Shown here: positions 1-8,791 of the stretch, one piece after another
Layout of the letters: each line of letters starts with the position of its first letter
Numbering within the stretch: position 1 is the stretch's first letter
Origin: Isoptericola halotolerans
GTDB lineage: Bacteria > Actinomycetota > Actinomycetes > Actinomycetales > Cellulomonadaceae
Reading direction: 5' to 3'
DNA length: 64,000 nucleotides
Assembly (NCBI RefSeq): GCF_013149785.1
Contig: NZ_JABEZU010000005.1
Location: forward strand, 298,456-362,455
Notes under the pieces: generated by a model
Database searches by the model: none
What the model was told of the DNA's origin: nothing
What the model saw: only the letters and a program-made list of their open reading frames with translations
Translations under genes and position numbers: made by a program

Positions 1-25
1 GGGGTCGCCGCCCCCGGGGTAGCGA

Positions 26-102
26 GGGCCTGTAGCTCAGTTGGTCAGAGCGCCACGTTTACACCGTGGATGTCGGGGGTTCGAGTCCCTCCGGGCCCAC
101 CA
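26..102 (+). tRNA. tRNA-Val (anticodon TAC)
   Basis: The sequence folds as a complete cloverleaf. The 7-bp acceptor stem starts GGGCCTG and closes against CGGGCCC. A standard D arm follows, then an anticodon stem CCACG/CGTGG around loop TTTACAC, which gives anticodon TAC (valine), then a GTTCGAGTC T-loop. The 3' CCA is encoded (100-102). No second tRNA is next to it. Confidence 0.95.
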
Positions 103-461
103 CGTGCGAGGACGCGCTCCGTCCTGCCGTGTCGCTTCGGCAAGCACGGCTCGTCAGGCGAGGCGGCGGGCGTGCGACTCACGATCGGCCGAGGGCTCGC
201 CCTCGTGGGTGGCCAGGAACGCCTCGTGCAGCGCTGCGCTGGTGAGCGGGCGTACGACGGCGTCCTCGACTTCGCCTGGTCGTTCTCGGCTGTGTCGCGC
301 TCGCGGCCTTCCCTCTGTCCCCGCTCGCGGCGGGGGGACCTCTGGCCTCGTGAACCAGGACCAACGGCCCTGTCCGGACACGGGTGTCCCTGCCACGGTG
401 GAACCACCAGCTGATCCTCCGGCGCCGGTGGAGCGCCACCTCGAGCAGAGAGCCGAGCATC
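103..461. other. Intergenic stretch without a supported gene
   Basis: About 360 bases separate the tRNA from the flavodoxin gene. Several open frames cross it on both strands, but they run through the tRNA, are rich in Arg/Pro/Gly, and match no family I recognise. A degraded gene end on the minus strand cannot be excluded. I see no strong hairpin or promoter here. Confidence 0.4.
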
Positions 462-986
462 ATGTCCGCACTGGTGGTCTACGAGTCCAGCTTCGGCAAC
501 ACCGCCCTCGTGGCACGTGCCGTCGGCGACGGGATCGCCGAACGCATGCCGGTGCGCGTGCGGTCGGTCGACAGCATCGGCGATGCGGGGGTCGACGGAG
601 CAGACCTGGTCGTCATCGGTGGTCCCACCCATGCCTTCGGCATGAGCAGGCCCCAGACACGGCAGGACGCGCGGGAGCGGCTGGGCGACCAGCCGACGGC
701 GTCACCGGGGATCCGGGAGTGGATCGACGGGCTCCGCCCGGACCAGGAGATCGCTCTCTACGCGACCTTCGACACCCGCGTGGAGAAGGTGCGTCATCTG
801 CCCGGCTCGGCGGCGCACTCCGCGGCGCGGGCGCTCCGTCGCGACGGGCATCGCATCCTCGACCGCGGTGCGTCGTTCTACGTCGCCGGCCTCGAGGGTC
901 CCTTGCTGCCGCACGAACGGGAGCGGGCACGCGAGTGGGGCGAGCTGCTGGCGCACCGGGCGCAGCAGATGCTGGCGCGGGCCTGA
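462..986 (+). CDS. Flavodoxin family protein
   Basis: The 174-residue protein resembles FMN-binding flavodoxins. It opens with a beta strand leading to the phosphate-binding loop SSFGNTALVARAV, and a second conserved strand and loop LVVIGGPTHAFGM follows near residue 50. The length is normal for a single flavodoxin domain, so it is probably a small cytosolic electron carrier or NAD(P)H-dependent FMN protein. The ATG at 462 is chosen because the flavodoxin fold begins directly there; the ribosome-binding site is weak. It converges with the SRPBCC gene 14 bases downstream. The redox partner is unknown. Confidence 0.8.
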   Translation: MSALVVYESSFGNTALVARAVGDGIAERMPVRVRSVDSIGDAGVDGADLVVIGGPTHAFGMSRPQTRQDARERLGDQPTASPGIREWIDGLRPDQEIALYATFDTRVEKVRHLPGSAAHSAARALRRDGHRILDRGASFYVAGLEGPLLPHERERAREWGELLAHRAQQMLARA

Positions 987-1000
987 CGGTCGCGAGGCCC

Positions 1001-1453
1001 TCACGCAGCGCGCCGGACGAGCGCCGCGAGGTGCGCGTTGCGCTGCCGGATCAGCCGACGCAGGGAGGGGACCAGCACCAGTCGCTCGGCGAGGTGCCCG
1101 AGCATCGGGGAGGCGACGGTGATGGTGTCCGTCATGCGCGTCGCGCCGGCGTCGTCGGTGAACTCGTGCTCGTGGACGAAGCTGCCGAAAGGGCCCGACA
1201 CCTGCTCGTCGACGAACCGCCGCGGCCGGTCCAGCGCTGTGACCTGCACGGTCATGCGGAACCAGATGCCGAGGTGTCGTGCTCGCCACGTGACGGTCTC
1301 ACCCAGCCCGATGCTGCCGCGGACGACGCCCGCGACCGCGCGCTCGCTGGACGCCGCCATGGAGTCGACGTGCGCGTCGATGCTCAGCGAGGCGTCGAAG
1401 AGCGCCTCGGGCGCGCACGGGCACCGGGTGACGATCTCGAAGGTCGTGGGCAC
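1001..1453 (-). CDS. SRPBCC family (START/Bet v1-like) protein
   Basis: A 150-residue protein of the SRPBCC ligand-binding superfamily. It starts with the typical strand TFEIVTRCPCAPEALFDASL, then a middle segment around GLGETVTWRARHLG, and ends with a long C-terminal helix (SPMLGHLAERLVLVPSLRRLIRQR in the reading frame). The members closest in pattern are 'cell division inhibitor'-like or polyketide cyclase-like SRPBCC proteins. The GTG at 1453 is the start that places the first strand at the N terminus; no better ATG is in frame. Ligand and role cannot be read from the sequence. Confidence 0.7.
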   Translation of the reverse strand: MPTTFEIVTRCPCAPEALFDASLSIDAHVDSMAASSERAVAGVVRGSIGLGETVTWRARHLGIWFRMTVQVTALDRPRRFVDEQVSGPFGSFVHEHEFTDDAGATRMTDTITVASPMLGHLAERLVLVPSLRRLIRQRNAHLAALVRRAA

Positions 1454-1655
1454 CGGTGCATCGTGGCACACGACGTGACGTCGGGGGCGTTCCGCCGTCG
1501 AAGCCGTTCTGGCATACTCGCGGCATGCAACGTCGCAGGTGGTCGAGCCGTGCTCGGACGAGATGGTCATGGTCGCCCGTCGGCGACGCGCCATCATGGC
1601 CAGACCCAGGCCCAGACCGCGTGCGTGAGCGCGCGATCAGCGGGGACGGCCGACC

Positions 1656-3410
1656 ATGAGCGCGGCTCCCTGGCACCGGTACTACCCGGACGGCACCTCG
1701 CCCGAGATCGACGAGCTGGCAGCCCGCCACGTGCCGGAGCTGTTGGGTGCCTCCGCCGCCGAGGACCCCGCGGCGGTCGCCTTCACCCAGTGCATGCCCA
1801 ACGGCATGAACGGCTCGCTCCGCTACAGCGAGGTCGAGCGGCTCTCCGACCAGTTCGCGGTGTACCTGCGGGAGGTCGTCGGGCTGGTGGCCGGGGACCG
1901 TGTCGCGGTGCAGCTGCCCAACTGCCTCAGCTATCCGGTGGTGGCCTTCGGGATCCTCAAGGCCGGTTGTGTGCTGGTCAACACCAACCCCCTGTACACG
2001 GCGTCGGAGATGACGCACCAGTTCAGCGACTCCGGGGCCCGGGCGCTGGTCATCATCGACATGTTCGCGGACCGGCTGCCGAAGGCGCTCGCCTCGACCG
2101 GCATCGAGACCGTGGTCACGGTCCGGATCTCGGAGTTCTTCCCTGCCGTCGTCGCCGGCATCATCCGTGCCACCCAGCGCTACTGGAGCCGGTCCCTCCC
2201 ACCCGTGAGCGTCGCGCACACGCCTCTGCGCGACGCCCTGGAGGCCGGCCGCGAGCGGATCGACGAGGGCGCCGCAGGCCCCGCGGCGTATCTCGAAGGG
2301 GTCGGACCCGACACGCTGGCCGTGCTGCAGTACACGGGCGGCACCACCGGCGTCTCCAAGGGGGCGATGCTGTCGCACGGGAATCTGGTGGCCAACACCG
2401 CTCAGATGCTCGCGATGTGCGGCACCCATCTGCGCCGTGGCGAGGAGACCGTGCTCACCGCGCTGCCGCTGTACCACGTGTTCGCCTTCACGGTGAATCT
2501 CATCGGCTTCTACCACATGCGAGGAAGGAACATCCTCGTCCCGTCCCCCCGACCTCCCAGCAACCTCAAGCGGGCCTTCGAGAACTACCGGATCACCTGG
2601 CTCACCGGCGTCAACACGCTGTTCAACGCGTTGCTCAACGAGCGATGGTTCCTCGACTACCCGCCCCGCAGCCTGCGGGCCTCGGCCGCCGGCGGCATGG
2701 CGCTGCACCAGCCGGTCGCCGAGCGTTGGCGCGAGGTCACCGGCACCCCCATCGTGGAGGGGTACGGCCTGACAGAGACCTCCCCGGTGCTGACCTTCAA
2801 CCCGCTCGGTGGCACCGTCAAGGACGGCACGATCGGTATCCCCGTGCCCTCGACGACCGTCCGCTGCATCGACGACGCGGGCAACGTGCTTCCCGCGGGC
2901 GAGCCGGGAGAGCTGGTGGCACGGGGGCCACAGATCATGCAGGGGTACTGGCAGCGTGCTGACGAGACCGAGCACGCGCTGGTCGACGGCTGGCTGCACA
3001 CCGGGGACATCGGCGAGATGGACGACGACGGCTACTTCCGGATCGTCGACCGCAAGAAGGACATGGTGCTGGTCAGCGGTTTCAACGTGTACCCCAACGA
3101 GGTCGAGGAGTGCATCGCGGCCATGCCGACCGTGCGTGAGGCGGGCGTGATCGGAGTGCCCGACCCGAAGACGGGAGAGGCGGTGCGTGCCTATGTCGTC
3201 GCCGATGATCCCGCACCGTCGCCGGACGAGATCGTCGCGCACTGCCGCGAGAGCTTGGCGGCCTACAAGGTGCCGCGGAGCATCGAGTTCCGCGACGAGC
3301 TGCCCAAGAGCCCGATCGGCAAGATCCTGCGCAAGGAGCTGCGCACCGACCCCGGACCTGCCACGACGTCGACGAACGACCCCGGCTCCGAGGAGGCGTC
3401 ACCGCGATGA
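1656..3410 (+). CDS. fadD: Long-chain fatty-acid-CoA ligase (AMP-forming)
   Basis: A 584-residue member of the ANL adenylating superfamily. It activates a carboxylic acid with ATP and then transfers it to CoA. The P-loop YTGGTTGVSKGAMLSH lies near residue 226 and the substrate/AMP motif GYGLTETSPV near 369. The hinge HTGDIGEMDDDGYFRIVDRKK comes near 448, and the catalytic lysine sits in LPKSPIGKILRKEL near 554. Length and motif order fit FadD-type medium- or long-chain ligases, but chain length cannot be predicted. The stop overlaps the start of a BASS-type symporter (ATGA), implying coupled translation and a possible import-and-activate pair. Confidence 0.9.
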   Translation: MSAAPWHRYYPDGTSPEIDELAARHVPELLGASAAEDPAAVAFTQCMPNGMNGSLRYSEVERLSDQFAVYLREVVGLVAGDRVAVQLPNCLSYPVVAFGILKAGCVLVNTNPLYTASEMTHQFSDSGARALVIIDMFADRLPKALASTGIETVVTVRISEFFPAVVAGIIRATQRYWSRSLPPVSVAHTPLRDALEAGRERIDEGAAGPAAYLEGVGPDTLAVLQYTGGTTGVSKGAMLSHGNLVANTAQMLAMCGTHLRRGEETVLTALPLYHVFAFTVNLIGFYHMRGRNILVPSPRPPSNLKRAFENYRITWLTGVNTLFNALLNERWFLDYPPRSLRASAAGGMALHQPVAERWREVTGTPIVEGYGLTETSPVLTFNPLGGTVKDGTIGIPVPSTTVRCIDDAGNVLPAGEPGELVARGPQIMQGYWQRADETEHALVDGWLHTGDIGEMDDDGYFRIVDRKKDMVLVSGFNVYPNEVEECIAAMPTVREAGVIGVPDPKTGEAVRAYVVADDPAPSPDEIVAHCRESLAAYKVPRSIEFRDELPKSPIGKILRKELRTDPGPATTSTNDPGSEEASPR

Positions 3411-4378
3411 GCACGCCGCTGCACACGCTCGCCACCCAGGTGGTACCCCCTGCGGACCACGAGGTGGTCACCCAGTTCGAGCAGGTCATCCTGATCGTGC
3501 TGGTCTTCGTGATCATGTTCGGCCTCGGTGCGGGCCTGACACCGCGAGACTTCACCTCCGCGCTCCGCCGCCCCTGGGGCCTGATCATCGCGTGGCTCAC
3601 CCAGTTCGGGATCATGCCGTTGCTCGCCTTCCTCCTGGTGCTCGGGTTGATCCTGCAGCTGCCGAGCGAGGTCGCCGCCCCCCTGGCCCTGGGCGCCCTG
3701 CTGATGGGCGCCGTGCCGGCCGGGACCACGTCGAACATCTTCACCTACTTCTCCAAGGGCAACCTCGGCCTGAGCGTCATGATGACGACCAACTCGACGT
3801 TGTGGGCCCTGCTCATGACGCCGCTGATGCTGTACCTGTACGGCACGCGGTTCATGCCGGCCGGTCTGGACCTGCAGATACCGATCGCCAACATCATCAT
3901 CACGCTCGTGGTCATGCTGGTGCCCGTGGCGCTGGCCATGGTGATCCGCCGCTACTACCCCAACGTCGGTGCGGTGATGGAGCTGATGGGGGGCTTCTTC
4001 GGGCTGTTCTTCATCGTCTTCCTCGTGGTGACCTGGGTGCCCCGCAACTGGGTGCTGCTGTCGGGGACCTCGTGGCAGGTCTACGCGGTGACGATCTGCC
4101 TGGGTCTCTTCGGCATCGCGGTGGCGTACGGGATCGCGCGTGCGATCAAGATGCACCCGAAGGACGCACGGACCGTCGGGCTCGAGACCGGTATCCAGAA
4201 CGGCCCGCTCGCCATCGCGATCATCCTGCTCAGCTTTCCTGCCAGCCCACAGCTGGGCCTGCTGCTGCTCGTGCCCGCGCTGTACTCGTTGTTCATCGTG
4301 ATCGTGGCGACTTTCGTCACCCTGTACTTCCGTCGCGCCAACCTCGCCGAGGAGCAGAAGATCCCGAGCCTGCTGTGA
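3407..4378 (+). CDS. Bile acid:sodium symporter (BASS) family transporter
   Basis: A 323-residue integral membrane protein with about nine or ten hydrophobic segments. It has the BASS hallmark blocks: GLGAGLTPRDF near residue 45, the stretch MGAVPAGTTSNIFTYFSKG near 105, and GIQNGPLAIAIILLSFP near 263. The family moves organic acids such as bile acids, pyruvate or ketopantoate, usually with sodium. The start ATG overlaps the fadD stop by four bases, so the two proteins are probably made together and may import and then CoA-activate the same acid; this is inference. No terminator is evident before the convergent kinase gene. Confidence 0.88.
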   Translation: MSTPLHTLATQVVPPADHEVVTQFEQVILIVLVFVIMFGLGAGLTPRDFTSALRRPWGLIIAWLTQFGIMPLLAFLLVLGLILQLPSEVAAPLALGALLMGAVPAGTTSNIFTYFSKGNLGLSVMMTTNSTLWALLMTPLMLYLYGTRFMPAGLDLQIPIANIIITLVVMLVPVALAMVIRRYYPNVGAVMELMGGFFGLFFIVFLVVTWVPRNWVLLSGTSWQVYAVTICLGLFGIAVAYGIARAIKMHPKDARTVGLETGIQNGPLAIAIILLSFPASPQLGLLLLVPALYSLFIVIVATFVTLYFRRANLAEEQKIPSLL

Positions 4379-4422
4379 GCACTCCGGCGTCACCCAGCGT
4401 GCGCTGCTGGGCGTACTGACAG

Positions 4423-6183
4423 CTAGGGCGCGGCGCCACCCTCGACCGGGGAGCCGTCGTCCACCGAGCCGTCACCGGGCGGTTCGGGCGCCGGGTCGGC
4501 CGTGGGTTCGGCCGTGGGTTCGGGCTCGGGTTCCGGCTCCGGCTCCGGTTCGGGCTCGGGTTCCGGTTCGGGTTCCGGTTCTGGTTCCGGTTCGGGCTCG
4601 GCGGTCGGCGTCGGGGTCGGGTCCTCGGTCACGTCCTGGGTGGGGGACGGGCTCGGCTCCGGTTCGGGCTCGGGTTCCGGTTCGGGTTCCGGTTCGGGCG
4701 CCGGGGCGGGGCGCGTCTCCGGCTCGGGCGGCGGGGCCGACGTGGGCTCCTGCGTGGGCGACGCCGTCGGCGAGGGCGACAGGCTCGGCACGACCGGGAC
4801 GACGGGACCGTCGTCGTCGGTGTCCCGCAGCGACCAGAACGCGAAGGCTCCGGCGGCGACCACCAGGACCAGCGCGAGGACGAGGAGCAGCACCCGTCGA
4901 CGGCGTGACGGAGTCTCGGGCGACGGCTCGTCCGGGGCGACGGTTGCCGCACCGACCGCGCCCGCTGCTGCCCCCGCCACGACGGTCGGCGTGGGCACGC
5001 CGTCGGCGGGGGTGGACGGAACGTCCGCCACGACCGTCGGCGCAGGCTCTCCCTCGGCCGGTGTGGTCGTCGGCTCGACCGCGCCGAGCTGGCGCGTGCG
5101 CTGGAGCTCGTCGCCGTCGCCCGCGGCCGCCGCCGCTGCGGCGGCCGCGACCCCCGCCGCTCCGACGACCGCGGTGCGGTTCGGGTCGTCCTCCGCGATC
5201 TGCCCCAGGGTCATCGTCTCGTCCGAGCCGGTGGCGGCGGCCGTGGTGGCGACCGCCCCCGCGCCCAGGATGGTCGCGGCGGCCGCGCGCATCTCCGCGG
5301 CGGAGTCGAACCGTCGTGCCGGGTCCTTGGCCATGGCCTGGGACACGAGACGGTCCACCGTCACCGGCACCGCGGCCCGGCGTGCGGACGGTGCGGGCAC
5401 CGGTGCACCGACGTGGGCGCGGAGCACGTCGGCGGGCCGGGGACGCTCGAACGGCGCGTGACCGGTCAGCGCGAAGTACGCCAGCGCCCCGACGGAGTAG
5501 AGGTCGCTGCGTGCGTCGAGCGGTCGTCCTTGCGCCTGCTCGGGCGACATCCCGGTGACCGAGCCCGCGACGAGCTCGCCGTCTCCGTCGCCTCCGCCGG
5601 GGGCGGTCAGGCCGAGGTCGAGCAACCCGACCGTCAGCGCCCCGTCGTCGTGTCGCTCGGCGACGACGTTGCGTGGGCTGACGTCGCGGTGCACCAGGCC
5701 GGCGGCATGGACCGCTGCCAGCGCGTCGAGCAGCCCGTCGACCAGGGCGAGCGCCTCACGCCACGGCATGCCACGTCCGGCGGCCAGCTCGGACAAGAGG
5801 GTGCCGGGGAGGCGGCGGGTCAGCACCCAGGGCACGTCCGCTCCCGCGACCTCGTCCTCCCCGGTGTCGAGGACCTTCGACACGCCCGGATGGTCGATCA
5901 GCTCCGACGCCGCGATCTCGCGGGCCAGGGCGGCGCGGGCCGACTCGTCGTCGACCAGGTGCGGGTGCAGGACCTTGACCAGGAGCGCCGGTCCGGGCTC
6001 CGTATCGTCGGACGGACGGGCGTCGGAGGTGCCGTCGCCCGGGTCCCCGTCCGCCGCGGAGAGCCGCGAGGCCTCGTAGACGGTATAGGTGCCTCCCGTG
6101 CCGAGGATGGCCCCCAGCACGTACTTCCCGCCGATGACCACCTGGCCGGCCGGCGGCTCGTCGGTCGGCCCGGTCGGTGTCAT
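4423..6183 (-). CDS. Membrane-anchored serine/threonine protein kinase with Pro/Glu-rich tail
   Basis: A Hanks-type kinase of about 586 residues. The kinase domain spans roughly residues 20-305: glycine loop [13 protein letters not shown]70, the catalytic loop HRDVSPRN with D167 and N172, D189 in a DLG (not DFG) motif, and [20 protein letters not shown]. An alanine-rich linker follows, then a single membrane segment (about 431-450) after RRRR. The last 130 residues are an external tail of Pro-Glu and Pro-Thr repeats, with no PASTA domain. The ATG at 6183 is chosen because the domain begins soon after; an ATG 15 codons upstream is possible. The tail may span or bind the cell wall (inference). 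Confidence 0.85.
   Translation of the reverse strand: MTPTGPTDEPPAGQVVIGGKYVLGAILGTGGTYTVYEASRLSAADGDPGDGTSDARPSDDTEPGPALLVKVLHPHLVDDESARAALAREIAASELIDHPGVSKVLDTGEDEVAGADVPWVLTRRLPGTLLSELAAGRGMPWREALALVDGLLDALAAVHAAGLVHRDVSPRNVVAERHDDGALTVGLLDLGLTAPGGGDGDGELVAGSVTGMSPEQAQGRPLDARSDLYSVGALAYFALTGHAPFERPRPADVLRAHVGAPVPAPSARRAAVPVTVDRLVSQAMAKDPARRFDSAAEMRAAAATILGAGAVATTAAATGSDETMTLGQIAEDDPNRTAVVGAAGVAAAAAAAAAGDGDELQRTRQLGAVEPTTTPAEGEPAPTVVADVPSTPADGVPTPTVVAGAAAGAVGAATVAPDEPSPETPSRRRRVLLLVLALVLVVAAGAFAFWSLRDTDDDGPVVPVVPSLSPSPTASPTQEPTSAPPPEPETRPAPAPEPEPEPEPEPEPEPSPSPTQDVTEDPTPTPTAEPEPEPEPEPEPEPEPEPEPEPEPEPEPTAEPTADPAPEPPGDGSVDDGSPVEGGAAP
4500..4702 (-). repeat. Hexanucleotide tandem repeat coding for Pro-Glu
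   Basis: On the plus strand this reads as many near-perfect GGTTCG/GGCTCG/GGTTCC/GGCTCC units. It forms two blocks, about 4515-4602 and 4656-4700, separated by a unique Thr/Pro segment. Read from the minus strand it encodes the Pro-Glu dipeptide tail of the kinase. The unit is a multiple of three, so gain or loss of copies keeps the frame and changes only tail length. Confidence 0.85.
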
Positions 6184-6247
6184 GCCGCGCACGGTCGGCG
6201 GGCCGAGGTGTCGACGCGGTCCGTGCACCGCGGCACGGTGGTTCGGG

Positions 6248-6271
6248 TCATCTCAGTCATCTCAGTCATCA
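6248..6271. repeat. Short 9-bp direct repeats upstream of the kinase gene
   Basis: TCATCTCAG occurs twice head to tail (6248-6256 and 6257-6265) and is followed by a partial copy TCATCAG. The repeats lie between the divergent kinase and acetyltransferase genes, about 65-90 bases upstream of the kinase start. They could be a regulator site or slippage; no known regulator motif is recognised. Confidence 0.5.
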
Positions 6272-6340
6272 GCCATCACAGGATAGGCGGTGGGGGCCCG
6301 CGGTGCGGCAGGTGTCGGAGTCGAGAGCTACTTTCGCCCC

Positions 6341-6787
6341 ATGGACCTCCGTATCGAAGCGCTGACGCCGGAAAACCTCGAGGCCGTCCTGGCCCTGCCT
6401 CCGCAGTCGGGAGATGACGAGCCGGTCGCGCCCACGGCGTGGTCGGTCGCCGAGGCCTACGTGCAGCCGACGGCGTGGCCCCGAGCGATCACCGCGGACG
6501 GCGCCGTGGTCGGATTCGTCATGGCCAACTGGAGCCCTGACGAGTCGGAACCGGCCTTTCGCGCGGGCATCTGGCGGATGAACGTCGCCGCGGACGCACG
6601 CCGCCGGGGGATCGGCAGGTTCGCCGTCGAGCAGGTGGCTGCTGAGGCCCGTCGGCGGGGCGTGGACAGGATCACGGTGCTGTGGGACGCGGACCACCCC
6701 CGGAGCCCGGAGGGTTTCTACCTCCGGTGCGGCTTCCGGCCGGTCGGCGAGCTGTTCGGCCAGCGTCTCGGAGAGCTCAGGGTGTGA
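6341..6787 (+). CDS. GNAT family N-acetyltransferase
   Basis: A 148-residue acetyltransferase of the GNAT fold, which transfers acetyl from acetyl-CoA to an amine. The acetyl-CoA pyrophosphate loop is RRRGIGRFAVEQV near residue 88, preceded by the strand WRMNVAADA. The C-terminal block VLWDADHPRSPEGFYLRCGF is also typical. The ATG at 6341 begins directly at the first strand (MDLRIEALTPEN). The last 11 bases overlap the 3' end of the convergent DUF418 gene. The substrate is unknown. Confidence 0.85.
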   Translation: MDLRIEALTPENLEAVLALPPQSGDDEPVAPTAWSVAEAYVQPTAWPRAITADGAVVGFVMANWSPDESEPAFRAGIWRMNVAADARRRGIGRFAVEQVAAEARRRGVDRITVLWDADHPRSPEGFYLRCGFRPVGELFGQRLGELRV

Positions 6788-8006
6788 GGCGACCGACCGG
6801 CGTCGCGGAGGTCTCCGCGCCCCGGGAGGAGAGCGCCCGCAGCGCCCGCTCGGCCGGTCCCCGACGCCCGCCCCGTGCGAGACCGACGGCGACGGCGAGC
6901 GTGACCAGCCATGTCGCCACCGCGAGGAGCGCGGCCTGCCACTGGTCGAGCACGCCCCCGAGTCCGAGGCCCCAGGCGCACAGCAGCGGCGCGAAGATCA
7001 CCGACTGCAGCAGGTAGCTCGTCAAGGATCGCTGGCCGACGGCGGTCAGGGCCGCGGTGAACCCGCGCGGAGCAGTCCCGGACGGCACGCGCAGAGCGAA
7101 CAGTGCGAACAGTGCCGCGTAGCCCAGTGCCGCGCCGAGGCCGGTGGCCAGGTGCAGCACCACGGGCGCCCACTCGGGTGCTTCCCACGTGCCCAGGTGG
7201 ACCAGCAGCGACGGCACGGCACCGGCCCAGCCGACGGCGATGCCGACGACGGCGGTCAGCGCCAGCGCCCGGCGGTGCGCGGCGGGCTCCTCGAGGATCC
7301 GCACCCGTGCGCAGGCGATGCCGAGCAGCACGGCCACGGGCACGACCAGGCCGAAGATGCCCTGGGTGACGGTCAAGGGCAGCCAGAACAGCAGGCGCGG
7401 CAGGATCGAGGCGAGGTAGGGCGTGGTGCCGGCGAGGTCCGGGTTCGCGCTGCCGGGGACCTCGGCGAGCTCCGGGGGGACCACGGCGCCCAGCGCGAGC
7501 GTGCCCAGAGCGGCGAGGAGCAGGACACCGGTGAGCGTCGCGGCCCAGATCAGCAGGGTGCGCGTCGTGCGTCGCAGGAAGAGCCAGACCACGACGAGTC
7601 CTACGAGTCCGTAGGCGCCGAGCACGTCACCGAACCAGAGCAGGGCGGCGTGGACCGCACCGAAGGCGATCATCCATCCGTGCCGGCGTTGCAGCCTCCG
7701 TCGCGCCGTGCGTTCGTCGACGCCGGCAGAACGTTGGCGGGCGAACGACTGCCAGATGCCGTAGCCGAAGAGGAAGGCGAAGAGCGGGTAGCTGCGGCCG
7801 TCGACCGCGACGATCGCCACGGACTGCCAGACGGCGTCGAGCGTCGTGGAGGGCTCGCGGTGCGCGCTGGTCAGGGAGGTCTCGGTCCCGTAGAGGAACC
7901 AGGGGACGTTGGCCAGTGCGATGAGCAGCAGCATGAGGCCGCGGGCGAGGTCGGGTGCGACGGCTCGCGTCCCGGGCGTGCTGCGGACGGGGGTGGGGGC
8001 GGTCAT
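6777..8006 (-). CDS. DUF418 domain-containing membrane protein
   Basis: A 409-residue polytopic membrane protein of the DUF418 (YeiB-like) family. The N terminus carries the family pattern RAVAPDLARGLMLLLIALANVPWF, and the motif SYPLFAFLFGYGIWQ follows near residue 72. About ten hydrophobic helices are visible, and the DUF418 domain forms the C-terminal half. Function is not established; transport or membrane acyltransfer has been suggested for relatives. The ATG overlaps the stop of the upstream NAD(P)-binding protein gene by four bases, so the two form an operon controlled from the operator at 8736-8770. Confidence 0.85.
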   Translation of the reverse strand: MTAPTPVRSTPGTRAVAPDLARGLMLLLIALANVPWFLYGTETSLTSAHREPSTTLDAVWQSVAIVAVDGRSYPLFAFLFGYGIWQSFARQRSAGVDERTARRRLQRRHGWMIAFGAVHAALLWFGDVLGAYGLVGLVVVWLFLRRTTRTLLIWAATLTGVLLLAALGTLALGAVVPPELAEVPGSANPDLAGTTPYLASILPRLLFWLPLTVTQGIFGLVVPVAVLLGIACARVRILEEPAAHRRALALTAVVGIAVGWAGAVPSLLVHLGTWEAPEWAPVVLHLATGLGAALGYAALFALFALRVPSGTAPRGFTAALTAVGQRSLTSYLLQSVIFAPLLCAWGLGLGGVLDQWQAALLAVATWLVTLAVAVGLARGGRRGPAERALRALSSRGAETSATPVGRLTP

Positions 8007-8710
8007 CGTGCTCCTTCAGGGTCCTGGTGGTGGGCGAGGGCGCTGGCCGAGAGGCGTCCCACGATGGCAGGCGCCTCGTGGACCAGACGGTCGTCGAGCG
8101 CCTCGATCATGAACAGCGCGAAGTCGACGCGGCGGGTGAGGTTGCTCGCGAGCACCGGGTCGCCGACGTGCCGGCTCCAGACGGGCAGCCCCTGGCTCGG
8201 TCCCTCCTCGAGGTCGCTGCCGCGTACCACCGTCCAGCGGCGCTCGCTGGCGAAGATGCGTCGGCACGCCTCGACCTGGTCGTCGATCTCGACGGCGCGC
8301 ACGGCCTTCGCCAACCAGGTCATCAGGCGCACCGTGGCCAGGAAGCGCCGGGAGTAGCTGTCCTGGCCGTCTCGCGTGATGTGCCAGCCGCACGAGAAGA
8401 TCAGCCGGGCGTCGGGAGCGGCGTGGTCGAGCACGGCCTGCGCGGTGCCGGAGGCGTACTGCTGGACCCCCCACGGGGCGAGGACCGTCAGCACGCCGTC
8501 GCAGCCTGCGGCGGCTCGGCGGATCACGTCGGGATCGTTCGTGGGGCCGGGGACGATGGTGATCCGGTCGGCGAACCGGTCGAGCTTCGGCACGCTGCGC
8601 TCGCGGCAGACACCCACCACCTCCCAGCCCCGGTCGAGGGCGTGCTGGACCAGGTACTGGCCGAGCTTGCCCGATGCCCCCACGATGCAGACCTTCGTCG
8701 TCATGCTCAT
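8003..8710 (-). CDS. NAD(P)H-binding (NmrA/SDR-like) protein
   Basis: A 235-residue atypical short-chain dehydrogenase or NmrA-like protein. The N terminus is a clear Rossmann motif, KVCIVGASGKLGQYLVQHAL (GxxGxxG). No classical YxxxK catalytic pair stands out, so it may be a redox sensor or epimerase-like protein. The ATG at 8710 has a GGAG five bases upstream and is preferred over the ATG two codons later. It is the first gene of a pair with DUF418 (ATGA overlap) and is divergent from a TetR gene, which probably represses it. Confidence 0.8.
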   Translation of the reverse strand: MSMTTKVCIVGASGKLGQYLVQHALDRGWEVVGVCRERSVPKLDRFADRITIVPGPTNDPDVIRRAAAGCDGVLTVLAPWGVQQYASGTAQAVLDHAAPDARLIFSCGWHITRDGQDSYSRRFLATVRLMTWLAKAVRAVEIDDQVEACRRIFASERRWTVVRGSDLEEGPSQGLPVWSRHVGDPVLASNLTRRVDFALFMIEALDDRLVHEAPAIVGRLSASALAHHQDPEGAR

Positions 8711-8735
8711 GCGTGCTCCCTCGTCCGGCCGGTGG

Positions 8736-8770
8736 CTTACGTTGTAAGTACAGTAGGCTTACTGTGTAAG
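8736..8770. promoter_or_regulatory. Probable TetR operator: two CTTAC-n3-GTAAG palindromes 22 bp apart
   Basis: CTTACGTTGTAAG (8736-8748) and CTTACTGTGTAAG (8758-8770) are two palindromes with identical arms. Their starts are 22 bp apart, two turns of B-DNA. A third dyad, ACAGTA-n4-TACTGT (8750-8765), joins them. The site fills the 81-base gap between the TetR gene and the divergent operon. That position suits cooperative binding of two TetR dimers controlling both directions. Assignment to this regulator is inferred from position. Confidence 0.8.
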
Positions 8771-8791
8771 TAGAGTCAAGGGGGCGAGCGT

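Noticed and set aside
45..632. Minus-strand open frames through the tRNA and the following gap
   Set aside because: They translate the tRNA itself and show no domain. A possible degraded gene end near 154-300 is too weak to call.
4500..4702. Regular repeats that could be taken for a CRISPR array
   Set aside because: Units are six bases, lie in frame inside the kinase gene and encode Pro-Glu; there are no spacers.
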